Origin: a virus
Length of the DNA: 27,941 bases
Virus record (IMG/VR): IMGVR_UViG_3300041955_000261
Coordinates: 1-27,941 of that record
Direction: 5' to 3' (one strand)
Shown piece after piece: positions 15,577 through 22,105 of this stretch. The notes below the pieces were generated by a model. The model was not told the origin of the DNA, searched no databases, and saw only the letters and a program-made list of their open reading frames with translations. The translations under genes and the position numbers were made by a program. The number at the start of each line of letters is the position of its first letter. Position 1 is the first letter of the stretch.

Positions 15577-15622
15577 TTCAATCAAGCAAACCATCAACCG
15601 GCGAGGCGAATACGGAAAGATC

Positions 15623-16936
15623 ATGCGATTGACAAAGCAGAAGGTCCAGAAGATCAAGGCGGCCATCGCCGATGGCGTCGCGCAGCCTGAGATCGCCAGA
15701 CAATTCACGATCAGCCGTTCGCTCGTGTCGGACATCGCCACGGGTCGGGTCCACAAAGATGTGCCGTGGCCGGGCGGCGAACCGCCCGCGCCCAAGCGGG
15801 CCGGCGGCCAGCACAAAGACATCCCCGACTACGATCCGACCGACAAGAAGGTCTTGGAGTTGGAAGCGGAGATCGTTCACCTGACCGAAGAGAGAAACCG
15901 CGAACGGCAGAAGGTCAAGGCCGGGGCGAAGATCGCCGGCCTCTTCAAGGCCGTTGTCGCGGAAATGGAACATCGGATCAAGCCTTTTGCGGCGCTGCCG
16001 CAAGCCGTGGACTTCCGCCGCAAAGCACAGATTACCGAACACGTCGTCATGCACCTGAGTGACTGCCACGCCGATCAGGTCGTGCGGCCCGAGGAGGTGG
16101 GTGGGCTGGAGGAGTACAGTTTCCCTATCGCCTGCGCCCGTGCCGAGCGGTACGTGGACACCGTGATCGAGTGGTGCCACGACACGCTGGCCCCGAAGTT
16201 CTCATTCCCCGTGCTGTGGTTGTTGGCGTATGGCGATTTCACGTCGGGCGAAATCCATAAGGCTTGCGAGAGGAGCTACTATCGCAACCAGTTCCGCAAT
16301 TGCCTGGCCATCGGGCAGCTTCACGCCCTGATGCTGCGAGACTTGGCGGCCCATTTCGAGACTATCAACGTCCTGTATTTGTCAGGCAACCACGGTAGGA
16401 GAACGCCGAAGAAGGATTTCGGCGGGGCGCATGACAACTTCGATTATCTCGTTGCCGAGATTGCTCGGCTGCACAGCCGCGATTTGAGGAATGTCAACTT
16501 CGCTATCCCCGACGCTTGGAGCGCCAACGTCAGCATCAATGGCGTTGGATTCTCAGTATCACATGGGGACGACGTTCGGGGCAGTCTGGGCATTCCCTTT
16601 TACGGCATGGTCCGGCGGCAGAAGGGCCTGATTGCCCTCGGCGCGGCGGCCGGTGGCCAGCGGTGCCGCTACTTTGTGGCCGGGCATCATCATACGGCCA
16701 GTTCGTTATCGGACATTGATGGCGAACTTCTTGTCAACGGCGCATGGCTTGGAACGGACAGCTTCGCCTACAACTCCCTGGCTGCCTATAAGGAGCCAAC
16801 TCAGCTTCTTCACGGCGTCAACGCAAAGCACGGGGTCACATGGCGATTGCACGTCAAGCTACGGCATGAGAAGGAGAAGAACGGCCCGCGTCGATACTGC
16901 ATTGATGGCGGGAGAGAGACGGGGCCGTTGCGATGA
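15623..16936 (+). CDS. Metallophosphoesterase with N-terminal helix-turn-helix
   Basis: A 437-residue protein; ATG 15623 follows GGAAAG. An N-terminal helix-turn-helix (about 14-42: DGVAQPEIARQFTISRSLVS) is followed by a Pro-rich linker and a helical, charged segment (about 73-100). The calcineurin-like phosphoesterase core has all five motifs: HLSDCHADQ (D147, H149), LAYGDFTSG (D205), YLSGNHGR (N256, H257), FSVSHGDD (H314) and FVAGHHHTAS (H355, H357). The family includes nucleases such as SbcD/Mre11 and phosphatases; a DNA-binding head suggests DNA as substrate. It ends in an ATGA overlap with an AP2/HNH endonuclease. The enzyme class is sure, the substrate is not. Confidence 0.88.
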   Translation: MRLTKQKVQKIKAAIADGVAQPEIARQFTISRSLVSDIATGRVHKDVPWPGGEPPAPKRAGGQHKDIPDYDPTDKKVLELEAEIVHLTEERNRERQKVKAGAKIAGLFKAVVAEMEHRIKPFAALPQAVDFRRKAQITEHVVMHLSDCHADQVVRPEEVGGLEEYSFPIACARAERYVDTVIEWCHDTLAPKFSFPVLWLLAYGDFTSGEIHKACERSYYRNQFRNCLAIGQLHALMLRDLAAHFETINVLYLSGNHGRRTPKKDFGGAHDNFDYLVAEIARLHSRDLRNVNFAIPDAWSANVSINGVGFSVSHGDDVRGSLGIPFYGMVRRQKGLIALGAAAGGQRCRYFVAGHHHTASSLSDIDGELLVNGAWLGTDSFAYNSLAAYKEPTQLLHGVNAKHGVTWRLHVKLRHEKEKNGPRRYCIDGGRETGPLR

Positions 16937-17427
16937 AACGAATCCCGTTGACACAAGGCAAGGAGGCCCTGGTAGACGACCAGGACTACGAGTATCTCAT
17001 GCAATGGAAATGGTGCTGGCATTGGACGGCACGCCGCACCACGACTTACGCACGCAGAGACATTGGCGGGCGAAGGCATAAATCATCTGTTCACATGCAC
17101 CGCGTAATCGCCGAGCGAATGGGGCACTTGGCTCAGGGACGACAGATCGACCATGTGGATGGAAACGGGCTGAATAACCAGCGGAGCAATCTGCGGGTTG
17201 CCACACAATCGGAGAACGGCGGCAATCGCGGGCGAAATCGAAACAACAAGTCGGGCTACAAAGGAGTGTGCTGGGACGCAACACGGCAGAAATGGCTTGC
17301 GGCCCTGAAGCATAGAGGAAGACAAGTGCTACACAAACGCTTTGACGATCCGAAAGAAGCCGCCCGCGCCTACAACGACGCCGCACTTAAACACTTCGGC
17401 GCGTTCGCGTTCTTGAATCCTGTTTAG
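16933..17427 (+). CDS. HNH homing endonuclease with AP2 domain
   Basis: A 164-residue protein starting at ATG 16933, overlapping the previous stop. The HNH part is KWCWHWTARRTTTYARRD, VHMHRVIAERMG, IDHVDGNGLNNQRSNLR (to about 96). The C-terminal half is an AP2 DNA-binding domain: NKSGYKGVCWDATRQKWLA, KRFDDPKEAARAYNDAAL (about 110-155). HNH-AP2 proteins are free-standing homing endonucleases common in phages. It sits exactly at a gene junction, as the HNH gene at 24604 does, so it disrupts nothing. Its target site is probably the uninterrupted junction in related phages. Confidence 0.9.
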   Translation: MKRIPLTQGKEALVDDQDYEYLMQWKWCWHWTARRTTTYARRDIGGRRHKSSVHMHRVIAERMGHLAQGRQIDHVDGNGLNNQRSNLRVATQSENGGNRGRNRNNKSGYKGVCWDATRQKWLAALKHRGRQVLHKRFDDPKEAARAYNDAALKHFGAFAFLNPV

Positions 17428-17436
17428 GAGATCAAC

Positions 17437-17610
17437 ATGCCGATTCATCGCACCACCAAGAACGGCAAGCCGGCGATGCAGTACGGCGCTCGGGGTGCCA
17501 AGTATACCTACACCGCCGGCAATAAGGCGAGCCGCGAGGCCGCCAAGAAGAAATGCGTCAGACAGGCCCTCGCCATCCAGCGACGAAGCGGCGTGCCGGC
17601 GGACCTGTGA
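17437..17610 (+). CDS. Small basic protein (57 aa)
   Basis: ATG 17437 has AGGAG at ideal spacing, in the ten bases after the HNH stop. The product is basic and begins MPIHRTTKNGKPAMQYGARG; it continues AKYTYTAGNKASREAAKKK and ends CVRQALAIQRRSGVPADL. The pattern of Y-GA-GA-Y-Y-G, then an Ala/Lys helix with a Q-A-AI end, is one I have seen in small phage proteins close to structural genes, without known function. It is the first of four small proteins in a row with strong ribosome sites. It is too short for usual cut-offs but well supported. Confidence 0.75.
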   Translation: MPIHRTTKNGKPAMQYGARGAKYTYTAGNKASREAAKKKCVRQALAIQRRSGVPADL

Positions 17611-17657
17611 CGTGAATCGTTTCTGTTTCCCTGACCCTCTGAACAAGGAGATTTCCT

Positions 17658-17813
17658 GTGGCAGCGAACAAGGTATCGACGAAACCCCAAGCCGCCAACG
17701 GCTCGATGACTGGCTCGCGCAAGGGCGCGGTCAACTCCAGCCTGAAGGCGGGCAAGAACCCCGTGGTCGTGCCCATGATGGGGAAGACCAAAGGCGGCAA
17801 GAAGGCCAAGTAA
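17658..17813 (+). CDS. Small Lys/Gly-rich protein (51 aa), GTG start
   Basis: GTG 17658 follows AAGGAG at 7 bases, a very strong signal. The 51-residue product is Lys-, Gly- and Ser-rich (begins VAANKVSTKPQAANGS and ends MMGKTKGGKKAK) and probably disordered. A nucleic-acid coating or capsid-interior role is conceivable from charge alone. It is followed by a long hairpin at 17824-17859. No family is recognised. Confidence 0.65.
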   Translation: MAANKVSTKPQAANGSMTGSRKGAVNSSLKAGKNPVVVPMMGKTKGGKKAK

Positions 17814-17823
17814 CCCGTACCCG

Positions 17824-17859
17824 TGGCCGCTGGGCGCGGAAGCCCGCGCCCGACGGCCA
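17824..17859. other. Long hairpin between small genes
   Basis: TGGCCG (17824-17829) pairs with CGGCCA (17854-17859), and GGGCGCG (17832-17838) with CGCGCCC (17845-17851), separated by one T-G wobble and one C-A mismatch. The apex is GAAGCC. It gives about 14 pairs. No T-run follows; the next gene's ribosome site AAGGAG lies 5 bases later. It may stabilise mRNA, tune expression of the next gene or act as a partial terminator. Confidence 0.6.
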
Positions 17860-17879
17860 ACTCTTCAAGGAGTCACAAA

Positions 17880-18086
17880 ATGGCTGACAAGATTTTCGTG
17901 CCCGCCGTCACCACCAGCACGTTGGGCGACCGGCTGGAAGCCCTGCGGACGACCCAGAAGGACTACGAGGACCAAATCCCCGCGCGGATCGCCCCCTATC
18001 TGCCCGAGGCCGCCGACACCTCGCCCGTCAGCGAGCGGGAATTTCCCAATCTGCCCAGCGGCTCCCAGGTGAAGGAAGACCAGTAA
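17880..18086 (+). CDS. Small hypothetical protein (68 aa)
   Basis: ATG 17880 follows AAGGAGTCACAAA, an excellent ribosome site; the in-frame GTG at 17823 is in the hairpin and is rejected. The product starts MADKIFVPAVTTSTLGDRL and is acidic towards the end, with a helical middle (EALRTTQKDYEDQIPARI). It overlaps the next gene by one base (TAATG). Placement in a run of small genes with strong ribosome sites suggests abundant products. No family is recognised. Confidence 0.75.
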   Translation: MADKIFVPAVTTSTLGDRLEALRTTQKDYEDQIPARIAPYLPEAADTSPVSEREFPNLPSGSQVKEDQ

Positions 18087-18424
18087 TGGCGAAACGCAAG
18101 GCAACCAGCAAGGCCACCAGCCGACCTTCCCGGACGCCGATTGGGCCGGTCGCCCCGCCCCCGATGATCGGCCGGTTGCAGAGCAGCGGCATGATGCGAT
18201 ACGGCGAGGGACCAGTGCCGCCCGCGGTCAACGTTGCAGCCAGGGCGCGAAAGCCCTCGGGCCGCAAAGTAGCTTCGGCCCCGTCGCCCACGGCCGTGCC
18301 GACGAAAGACAGCGGGATGACGCGGATGGGAGACATGCTTTCGCAATCGCCTGCCGACATCGCCGCCATGATGCAGAACCGCCCCGGTGGCAGGCCGGCC
18401 AGCAGGAAGGGCCGCCGTAAGTAG
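18086..18424 (+). CDS. Basic, Pro/Ala/Arg-rich low-complexity protein (112 aa)
   Basis: ATG 18086 shares one base with the preceding TAA. The product begins MAKRKATSKATSRPSRTPIG and is rich in Arg, Lys, Pro, Ala and Ser with a basic end (PASRKGRRK). One short patch (MTRMGDMLSQSPADIAAMM) could form a helix. It is mostly disordered by composition, resembling phage or bacterial proteins that bind nucleic acid without a fold. No domain is recognised. The 71 bases after it hold no clear gene or signal. Confidence 0.65.
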   Translation: MAKRKATSKATSRPSRTPIGPVAPPPMIGRLQSSGMMRYGEGPVPPAVNVAARARKPSGRKVASAPSPTAVPTKDSGMTRMGDMLSQSPADIAAMMQNRPGGRPASRKGRRK

Positions 18425-18495
18425 CAGGAAGACCTGGACCGGCAGTAGCACGACACGTTGATCGTCGACTGCACCTACAACCCTTTCAATGTGCC

Positions 18496-18714
18496 ATGCG
18501 CGCAATTTTCTTGGGCGGAGTGTTTGATGCGCAAGAGCGGGTTGCCAACGGCGACCAGCGCTTCCGCGACGTGCGAATGCAGACTGGGGAAGTCGTCCGC
18601 TACGAACTGCTGATGCGGTACGGCGACACGCTGATCTACGCCCACGGCCTGACGTTGTATCAGGTCATGGACTTGCTTGTGAATCATTACTGCATTGGAG
18701 ACGAACCGTGCTGA
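18496..18714 (+). CDS. Small hypothetical protein (72 aa)
   Basis: ATG 18496 is the first clear start; the frame is open a little further upstream without an alternative ATG. There is no convincing Shine-Dalgarno sequence. The product begins MRAIFLGGVFDAQERV and contains GEVVRYELLMRYGDTLIY and LTLYQVMDLLVNHYC, a compact alpha/beta pattern. It overlaps the next gene by 7 bases (GTGCTGA). No family is recognised. Confidence 0.6.
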   Translation: MRAIFLGGVFDAQERVANGDQRFRDVRMQTGEVVRYELLMRYGDTLIYAHGLTLYQVMDLLVNHYCIGDEPC

Positions 18715-18935
18715 ACAAACTGTGCTGGTGCTTCTGGCAATTGTTCCCTTGCACCTACCGGACCTATTACGGCGATGAAGGTGGCCGGCTGCACTTCGCC
18801 GTGTGGAAGATGTGGTTCGGCCGCTGCTACTACATCCACGACGTAATCGTGGACACGTTCACCACCCTGCTTGACGACACGCTGCGGATGCTCGAATCCG
18901 CTTGTGCCGCCCGCCGCGAGACTCTTGCCGATTAG
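18708..18935 (+). CDS. Small aromatic-rich protein (75 aa), GTG start
   Basis: GTG 18708 overlaps the previous stop and is preceded by GGAG. The product is rich in Trp, Phe, Tyr and Cys at the start (LNKLCWCFWQLFPCTYRTYYG, in part), then KMWFGRCYYIHDVIVDTF and a helical Leu-rich end. The N-terminus is hydrophobic but too mixed for a sure membrane helix. Coupled translation with the 72-aa gene suggests the two products act together. No family is recognised. Confidence 0.6.
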   Translation: MLNKLCWCFWQLFPCTYRTYYGDEGGRLHFAVWKMWFGRCYYIHDVIVDTFTTLLDDTLRMLESACAARRETLAD

Positions 18936-18970
18936 TTGGACTCACCTCTTCGATGTGCCGGTAAAGTGCG

Positions 18971-19987
18971 ATGATCCTTGAACCCATTCCAGAGAGCGAG
19001 ATCGGCGAGTACCGCAACTTGCTCCGGGGCCAGACAGTCTACGGCGTATTTCGTCGGCGGGACTTGCCCCCTGGCGTCTTGCAATTGATGCAGGACCGGC
19101 GGCCGGCGGAACTGCTGCGAATCAAGAAGTCGCGCCGCTGGTGTTCGCTGCCGCACGGCTGTCCGCAAACAGGTTTCCGATGGGAGGTCGTGTTCGATTT
19201 CGGACCCTATAAATCGACGTATAACGGCCCCCATGATCTGCCCGGCGGTACGCAATGCGACATTTGCCATACATGGTGCCGGTACGGTCATTTCCTGGTT
19301 CATCCGGCGTGGAAAGCGGCGGAATTGGTCGTCGGTCGGGACTGCGCGGTCCTCTTGTCCGATCTCGACCCGGCATGGGCCGAGAAGAAGCTGGCACAAG
19401 AGGTTCGGAGACGAATGCGGGCGCGCCGGCTGGCTCAGATCGAGGAAGAGAATCGCCGCCTTACCGAGGAGGCGGAGCGCCGAAGAGAAGCAGCCTTCCG
19501 CCTTGGACAGGAGGCAGCGGCGCAGCAGGCGGCGGACAACATCGCTGCGGCCATGTTGCAGGACTATGGGCAGCGCGGCCGCCCTCGTGAGGAGCGCCTT
19601 GTGTCATGTATCAGCAACGTGTCTCCCGCTCAGATGCCCTCCGACCTGCCGTGGCGGCAATGGTGCGCGACGGTGCGGCAACGGGCGGCATTCGACCTGC
19701 GCGAGGCAATATCCTCTGCCGCGTATTCGTCGCATCAAGGGAATACGACGTTTCGCGTCATTGTCGCCGGAATTGATGTCAGCGGAACCGTGTATCCAAA
19801 GGAGGGCGGGTGGCGGTATGTGTGGAGGCTGCCATCAGCGGTGGAATACTCCAAACGTCAATTTCAGTCCCGCGCAAAGGCGTATGAGGCTCTGGTCGCC
19901 CACCTGGAGCGCGCCCTGCCTCAATATGCCGAGAGTGAGCACGCAAAGCAGGCATACCTCGCGTCAACTCTACGGGCGGCGATCTAA
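18971..19987 (+). CDS. Zinc-motif and coiled-coil protein (338 aa), unrecognised
   Basis: ATG 18971 (MILEPIPESEIG) with GGTAAAG upstream. Three regions are visible. Residues 1-135 contain a Cys/His cluster: WCSLPHGC, CDICHTWCRYGHF and VGRDCAVLL, probably one zinc site. Residues 137-190 are a charged, Ala/Glu/Arg-rich coiled coil (VRRRMRARRLAQIEEENRR and onward). Residues 230-338 look globular (FRVIVAGIDVSGTVYPKEGGW, in part). The first two parts resemble phage proteins with C-x2-C plus coiled coil, but I cannot name the family. Its stop lies inside a 14-bp tandem duplication carrying the next gene's ribosome site. Confidence 0.7.
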   Translation: MILEPIPESEIGEYRNLLRGQTVYGVFRRRDLPPGVLQLMQDRRPAELLRIKKSRRWCSLPHGCPQTGFRWEVVFDFGPYKSTYNGPHDLPGGTQCDICHTWCRYGHFLVHPAWKAAELVVGRDCAVLLSDLDPAWAEKKLAQEVRRRMRARRLAQIEEENRRLTEEAERRREAAFRLGQEAAAQQAADNIAAAMLQDYGQRGRPREERLVSCISNVSPAQMPSDLPWRQWCATVRQRAAFDLREAISSAAYSSHQGNTTFRVIVAGIDVSGTVYPKEGGWRYVWRLPSAVEYSKRQFQSRAKAYEALVAHLERALPQYAESEHAKQAYLASTLRAAI

Positions 19988-20010
19988 GGAAGTCAGTCTA
20001 AGGAAGTCAA
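19983..20010 (+). repeat. 14-bp tandem duplication carrying a ribosome site
   Basis: TCTAAGGAAGTCAG (19983-19996) is followed directly by TCTAAGGAAGTCAA (19997-20010), identical at 13 of 14 bases. The first copy holds the TAA of the previous gene; both hold AAGGAAG. The second AAGGAAG is at proper distance from ATG 20013, the first is too far. It looks like a recent slippage duplication. Confidence 0.85.
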
Positions 20011-20012
20011 CC

Positions 20013-20810
20013 ATGCCTATCTTCTGCGTAAGCGACCTGCATTTGTGCGACCGCGGCTACCGCGACAACTTCTGCGCCGTGGAGGGCCGCGAGGCCCGCT
20101 TCCACAAGTTTTTGGATTATGTAGAGACCGAGGGTGGCCAACTCTACGTCCTGGGCGATTTGTTCGACTTCTGGCAGGCCAATATGAGCCGGGCCGTCGT
20201 GGCATACCTGGACCTGCTCACGCGCCTGGACAAGATGCAGGCGGTCTACGTCATGGGCAACCATGATTGCGCCTTGTCGGCGTTCATTGGCCAGACGGCC
20301 TTGATGCCGGGGCACCCGTTCTTCCTGCGGGAGGTGCGGGGCTTTGAGCGGACCATCGGCGGCAGGCGGTTCGCCTTCCTCCACGGCCATGAATCCGACC
20401 CCTATTGCCGTGACGCAAATCCCGGCATGGGCGACATTACCGCGATCATCTCCGGCATGTTGGAAGACCGCAACCGGGGTCCATTCACGGCAAATCATCA
20501 TGCCGTCGAAGACCAGTTCGTCGGCACGCTGGAAGCGGCCTTGACCCTCTGGCGGCATCTGACGTTCCAGCACGGCCGCATGGACGAAATGCTCGACGGC
20601 GTGGAAGCCTACCGCAAAGAAGCCGGGGCCGACGTGGTGGTCTACGGCCATACGCACGAGCCGGGCCACATCGGCGATTACCATTTCAACTCCGGCTGCT
20701 GGGCCAGGACCAACGACACCTTCGTGCGGATCGAGGAGGACGGCCAAACCGCCGTCTGGGAATGGCTGCCCAGCAACCGGCCGGCGCTGTTTCCCCAAAC
20801 TTTGCGATGA
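20013..20810 (+). CDS. LpxH-like metallophosphoesterase
   Basis: A 265-residue protein; ATG 20013 is set by the ribosome site at 20001-20006 and by the family start (MPIFCVSDLHL). A longer open frame upstream is a shadow of the preceding gene. Motifs: SDLHL (D8, H10), LGDLFDFW (D49), MGNHDC (N83, H84), LHGHESDP (H124, H126) and YGHTHEPG (H213, H215). The layout resembles UDP-2,3-diacylglucosamine hydrolase LpxH and related phosphatases. A lipid A role is unlikely to be needed by a phage; nucleotide or nucleic-acid phosphoester cleavage is as likely. It is the second metallophosphoesterase in the window. It overlaps the ParB-like gene (ATGA). Confidence 0.85.
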   Translation: MPIFCVSDLHLCDRGYRDNFCAVEGREARFHKFLDYVETEGGQLYVLGDLFDFWQANMSRAVVAYLDLLTRLDKMQAVYVMGNHDCALSAFIGQTALMPGHPFFLREVRGFERTIGGRRFAFLHGHESDPYCRDANPGMGDITAIISGMLEDRNRGPFTANHHAVEDQFVGTLEAALTLWRHLTFQHGRMDEMLDGVEAYRKEAGADVVVYGHTHEPGHIGDYHFNSGCWARTNDTFVRIEEDGQTAVWEWLPSNRPALFPQTLR

Positions 20811-21631
20811 AGCCGCTGGAGCAATACCAGGCGTACCCCATCCCGGTGGCGGCCATCTACTACGATGCCGCGTTCAACTGCCGGGGCGAGTTCACGCTGC
20901 AATCGGTGAGGGAACTGGCGGACAGCATCGCCCAAGCGGGGCGGCTGATCTGCCCGGTGGCCGTGCAGCCCTGGACGGGAGAGCCTGGATGCGACTACCG
21001 GCTGATCGTCGGCCACCGCCGCTTCCGGGCCGTGACCGCCTTCCTGAAATGGACGGAGATTCCGGCCTACATCTGCGAAGGATTGAGCGACCATGCAGCC
21101 CGCATGTTGAACGTCGTGGAGAACTTGCAACGCAAGAGCCTGAACATCCTGGAAGAGGCCCGCGCGATCCAGAACCTTTATCCCGAAGGGGCAAGCGTGC
21201 GGGAGGCGGCCCGTGAGCTAAAGCAGTCCACGCGATGGGTCTGGGTCCGGGTGCGGCTGCTGCGGATGCCGGAAGCGATCCAGCAGAAGGCCGCCGCCGG
21301 CCTGCTCTCGCAGACGAACCTGGAACGGCTGGCGGGCCTGGAGAAACCGGACGAGCAGATCAAGCTCGCCGACGCGATAGTTGAGGCGCGGCAGCGTGGC
21401 GGCGGCAAATTCCTGCCGGGTCTGGACAAGGCGTATAAACGCTCGCGGGCTCGTCCGCGCGAAGAGATCAATCGCATGGTCGAGCGGCTGCTGGCCGCCG
21501 GCATTGCCGGCCTGCCACCTCGGGTGGCCGCCTGGTGCGCGGGCCACGTCTCGGACGAGGACTTGCTGAAAGACATTGAGGCGGAACATCTGAGAGGTGA
21601 ACCCGATGGACACGCCAACGGCCCCGGCTGA
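20807..21631 (+). CDS. ParB-like protein 2
   Basis: A 274-residue protein starting at ATG 20807 in an ATGA overlap. It is closer to classic ParB than the protein at 7385. The N-terminal domain has YPIPVAAIYYD, SVRELADSIAQAGRLICPVAVQP, YRLIVGHRRFRAVTAF (the GHRR box) and LNVVENLQRKSLNILEEARAI (the ENxQR box). A helix-turn-helix follows (SVREAARELKQSTRWVWVRVRLLR). The C-terminal third is different from chromosomal ParB. No ParA gene is in the window. It may be a site-specific DNA-binding regulator or a plasmid-style partition protein. The next gene starts inside its end. Confidence 0.88.
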   Translation: MKPLEQYQAYPIPVAAIYYDAAFNCRGEFTLQSVRELADSIAQAGRLICPVAVQPWTGEPGCDYRLIVGHRRFRAVTAFLKWTEIPAYICEGLSDHAARMLNVVENLQRKSLNILEEARAIQNLYPEGASVREAARELKQSTRWVWVRVRLLRMPEAIQQKAAAGLLSQTNLERLAGLEKPDEQIKLADAIVEARQRGGGKFLPGLDKAYKRSRARPREEINRMVERLLAAGIAGLPPRVAAWCAGHVSDEDLLKDIEAEHLRGEPDGHANGPG

Positions 21632-21962
21632 GCGGGGAATCGACATACGAAAGCTGAAGCCCGGCACGATCCTTCTCGTGGAAGCGGAACCCTGGCTCTA
21701 CGAGATCAAGGTCGTGTATCCGGTCCACGGCATCGTGGAGATCAGTTCGAGCGACCCGCACCTGCGAGTCGCTACCGTGGGCCAGGTGCTCCATAGCGTC
21801 CACTGGCCGAGTCTGGGCGCACCGATCCCGTCATGGCTCGGAAAGGGCCTCGCCCTGGAAATCCGCTTCCGCAACGGCCTTTATCGCACGCAGCCCTTAA
21901 CGGCCGTCAGCGTGAAGGGAACACGCGAGGACGGTGGCCGTTGGTCCTACGACGTGTTCTGA
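21606..21962 (+). CDS. Hypothetical 118-aa protein
   Basis: ATG 21606 is chosen over GTG 21597 because GAGAGGTGA lies at proper spacing before the ATG. The gene overlaps the ParB-like end by 26 bases. The product begins MDTPTAPAERGIDIRKL and has beta-rich stretches (PGTILLVEAEPWLYEIKVVY, HGIVEISSSDPHL), which suggest a small barrel. It is not recognised. The stop is followed by the 143-base structured leader of the polymerase. Confidence 0.7.
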   Translation: MDTPTAPAERGIDIRKLKPGTILLVEAEPWLYEIKVVYPVHGIVEISSSDPHLRVATVGQVLHSVHWPSLGAPIPSWLGKGLALEIRFRNGLYRTQPLTAVSVKGTREDGGRWSYDVF

Positions 21963-22000
21963 GAGATTTCCGGCGTGCGTTTCGGCGATGAACCCATAAG

Positions 22001-22072
22001 CGCGTGGCTGGTGACTGGGATGGGGCCTGACCCGTAACGGTATCCCCGCCGTGGCTGGCGGGGAGTCACGCG
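22001..22072 (+). ncRNA. Candidate structured leader RNA before DNA polymerase
   Basis: The gene-free stretch 21963-22105 holds nested pairings: GTGACT (22011-22016) with AGTCAC (22064-22069) encloses GGGAT/ATCCC (22017-22021 with 22042-22046, holding GGG/CCC inside) and a hairpin CCCCGCC/GGCGGGG (22044-22050, 22057-22063). CGCGTG (22001-22006) can pair instead with CACGCG (22067-22072), competing with the outer stem. A three-way junction with an alternative pairing is the pattern of a switch. It matches no riboswitch or ribozyme I know. The polymerase ATG lies 34 bases downstream. Confidence 0.4.
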
Positions 22073-22105
22073 AAGCCGGAAGTCTCGTTGAATCTGGAAA
22101 GCAAC

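Noticed and set aside
18450-18479. Third copy of the promoter-like element (ACGTTGATCGTCGACTGCACCTA)
   Set aside because: The spacing between the ACGT and GACTG parts differs from the two good copies and the CACACCT box is shortened; probably chance.
19233-20012. 5' extension of the LpxH-like gene
   Set aside because: The 525-residue frame is Arg/Ser-rich shadow of the 18971 gene up to 20012; the family start and ribosome site set ATG 20013.
21430-21442. GCGTATAAACGC shared with 7232-7244 near the palindrome
   Set aside because: One copy is inside the ParB-like coding frame and the motif is short; no third copy supports a binding site.
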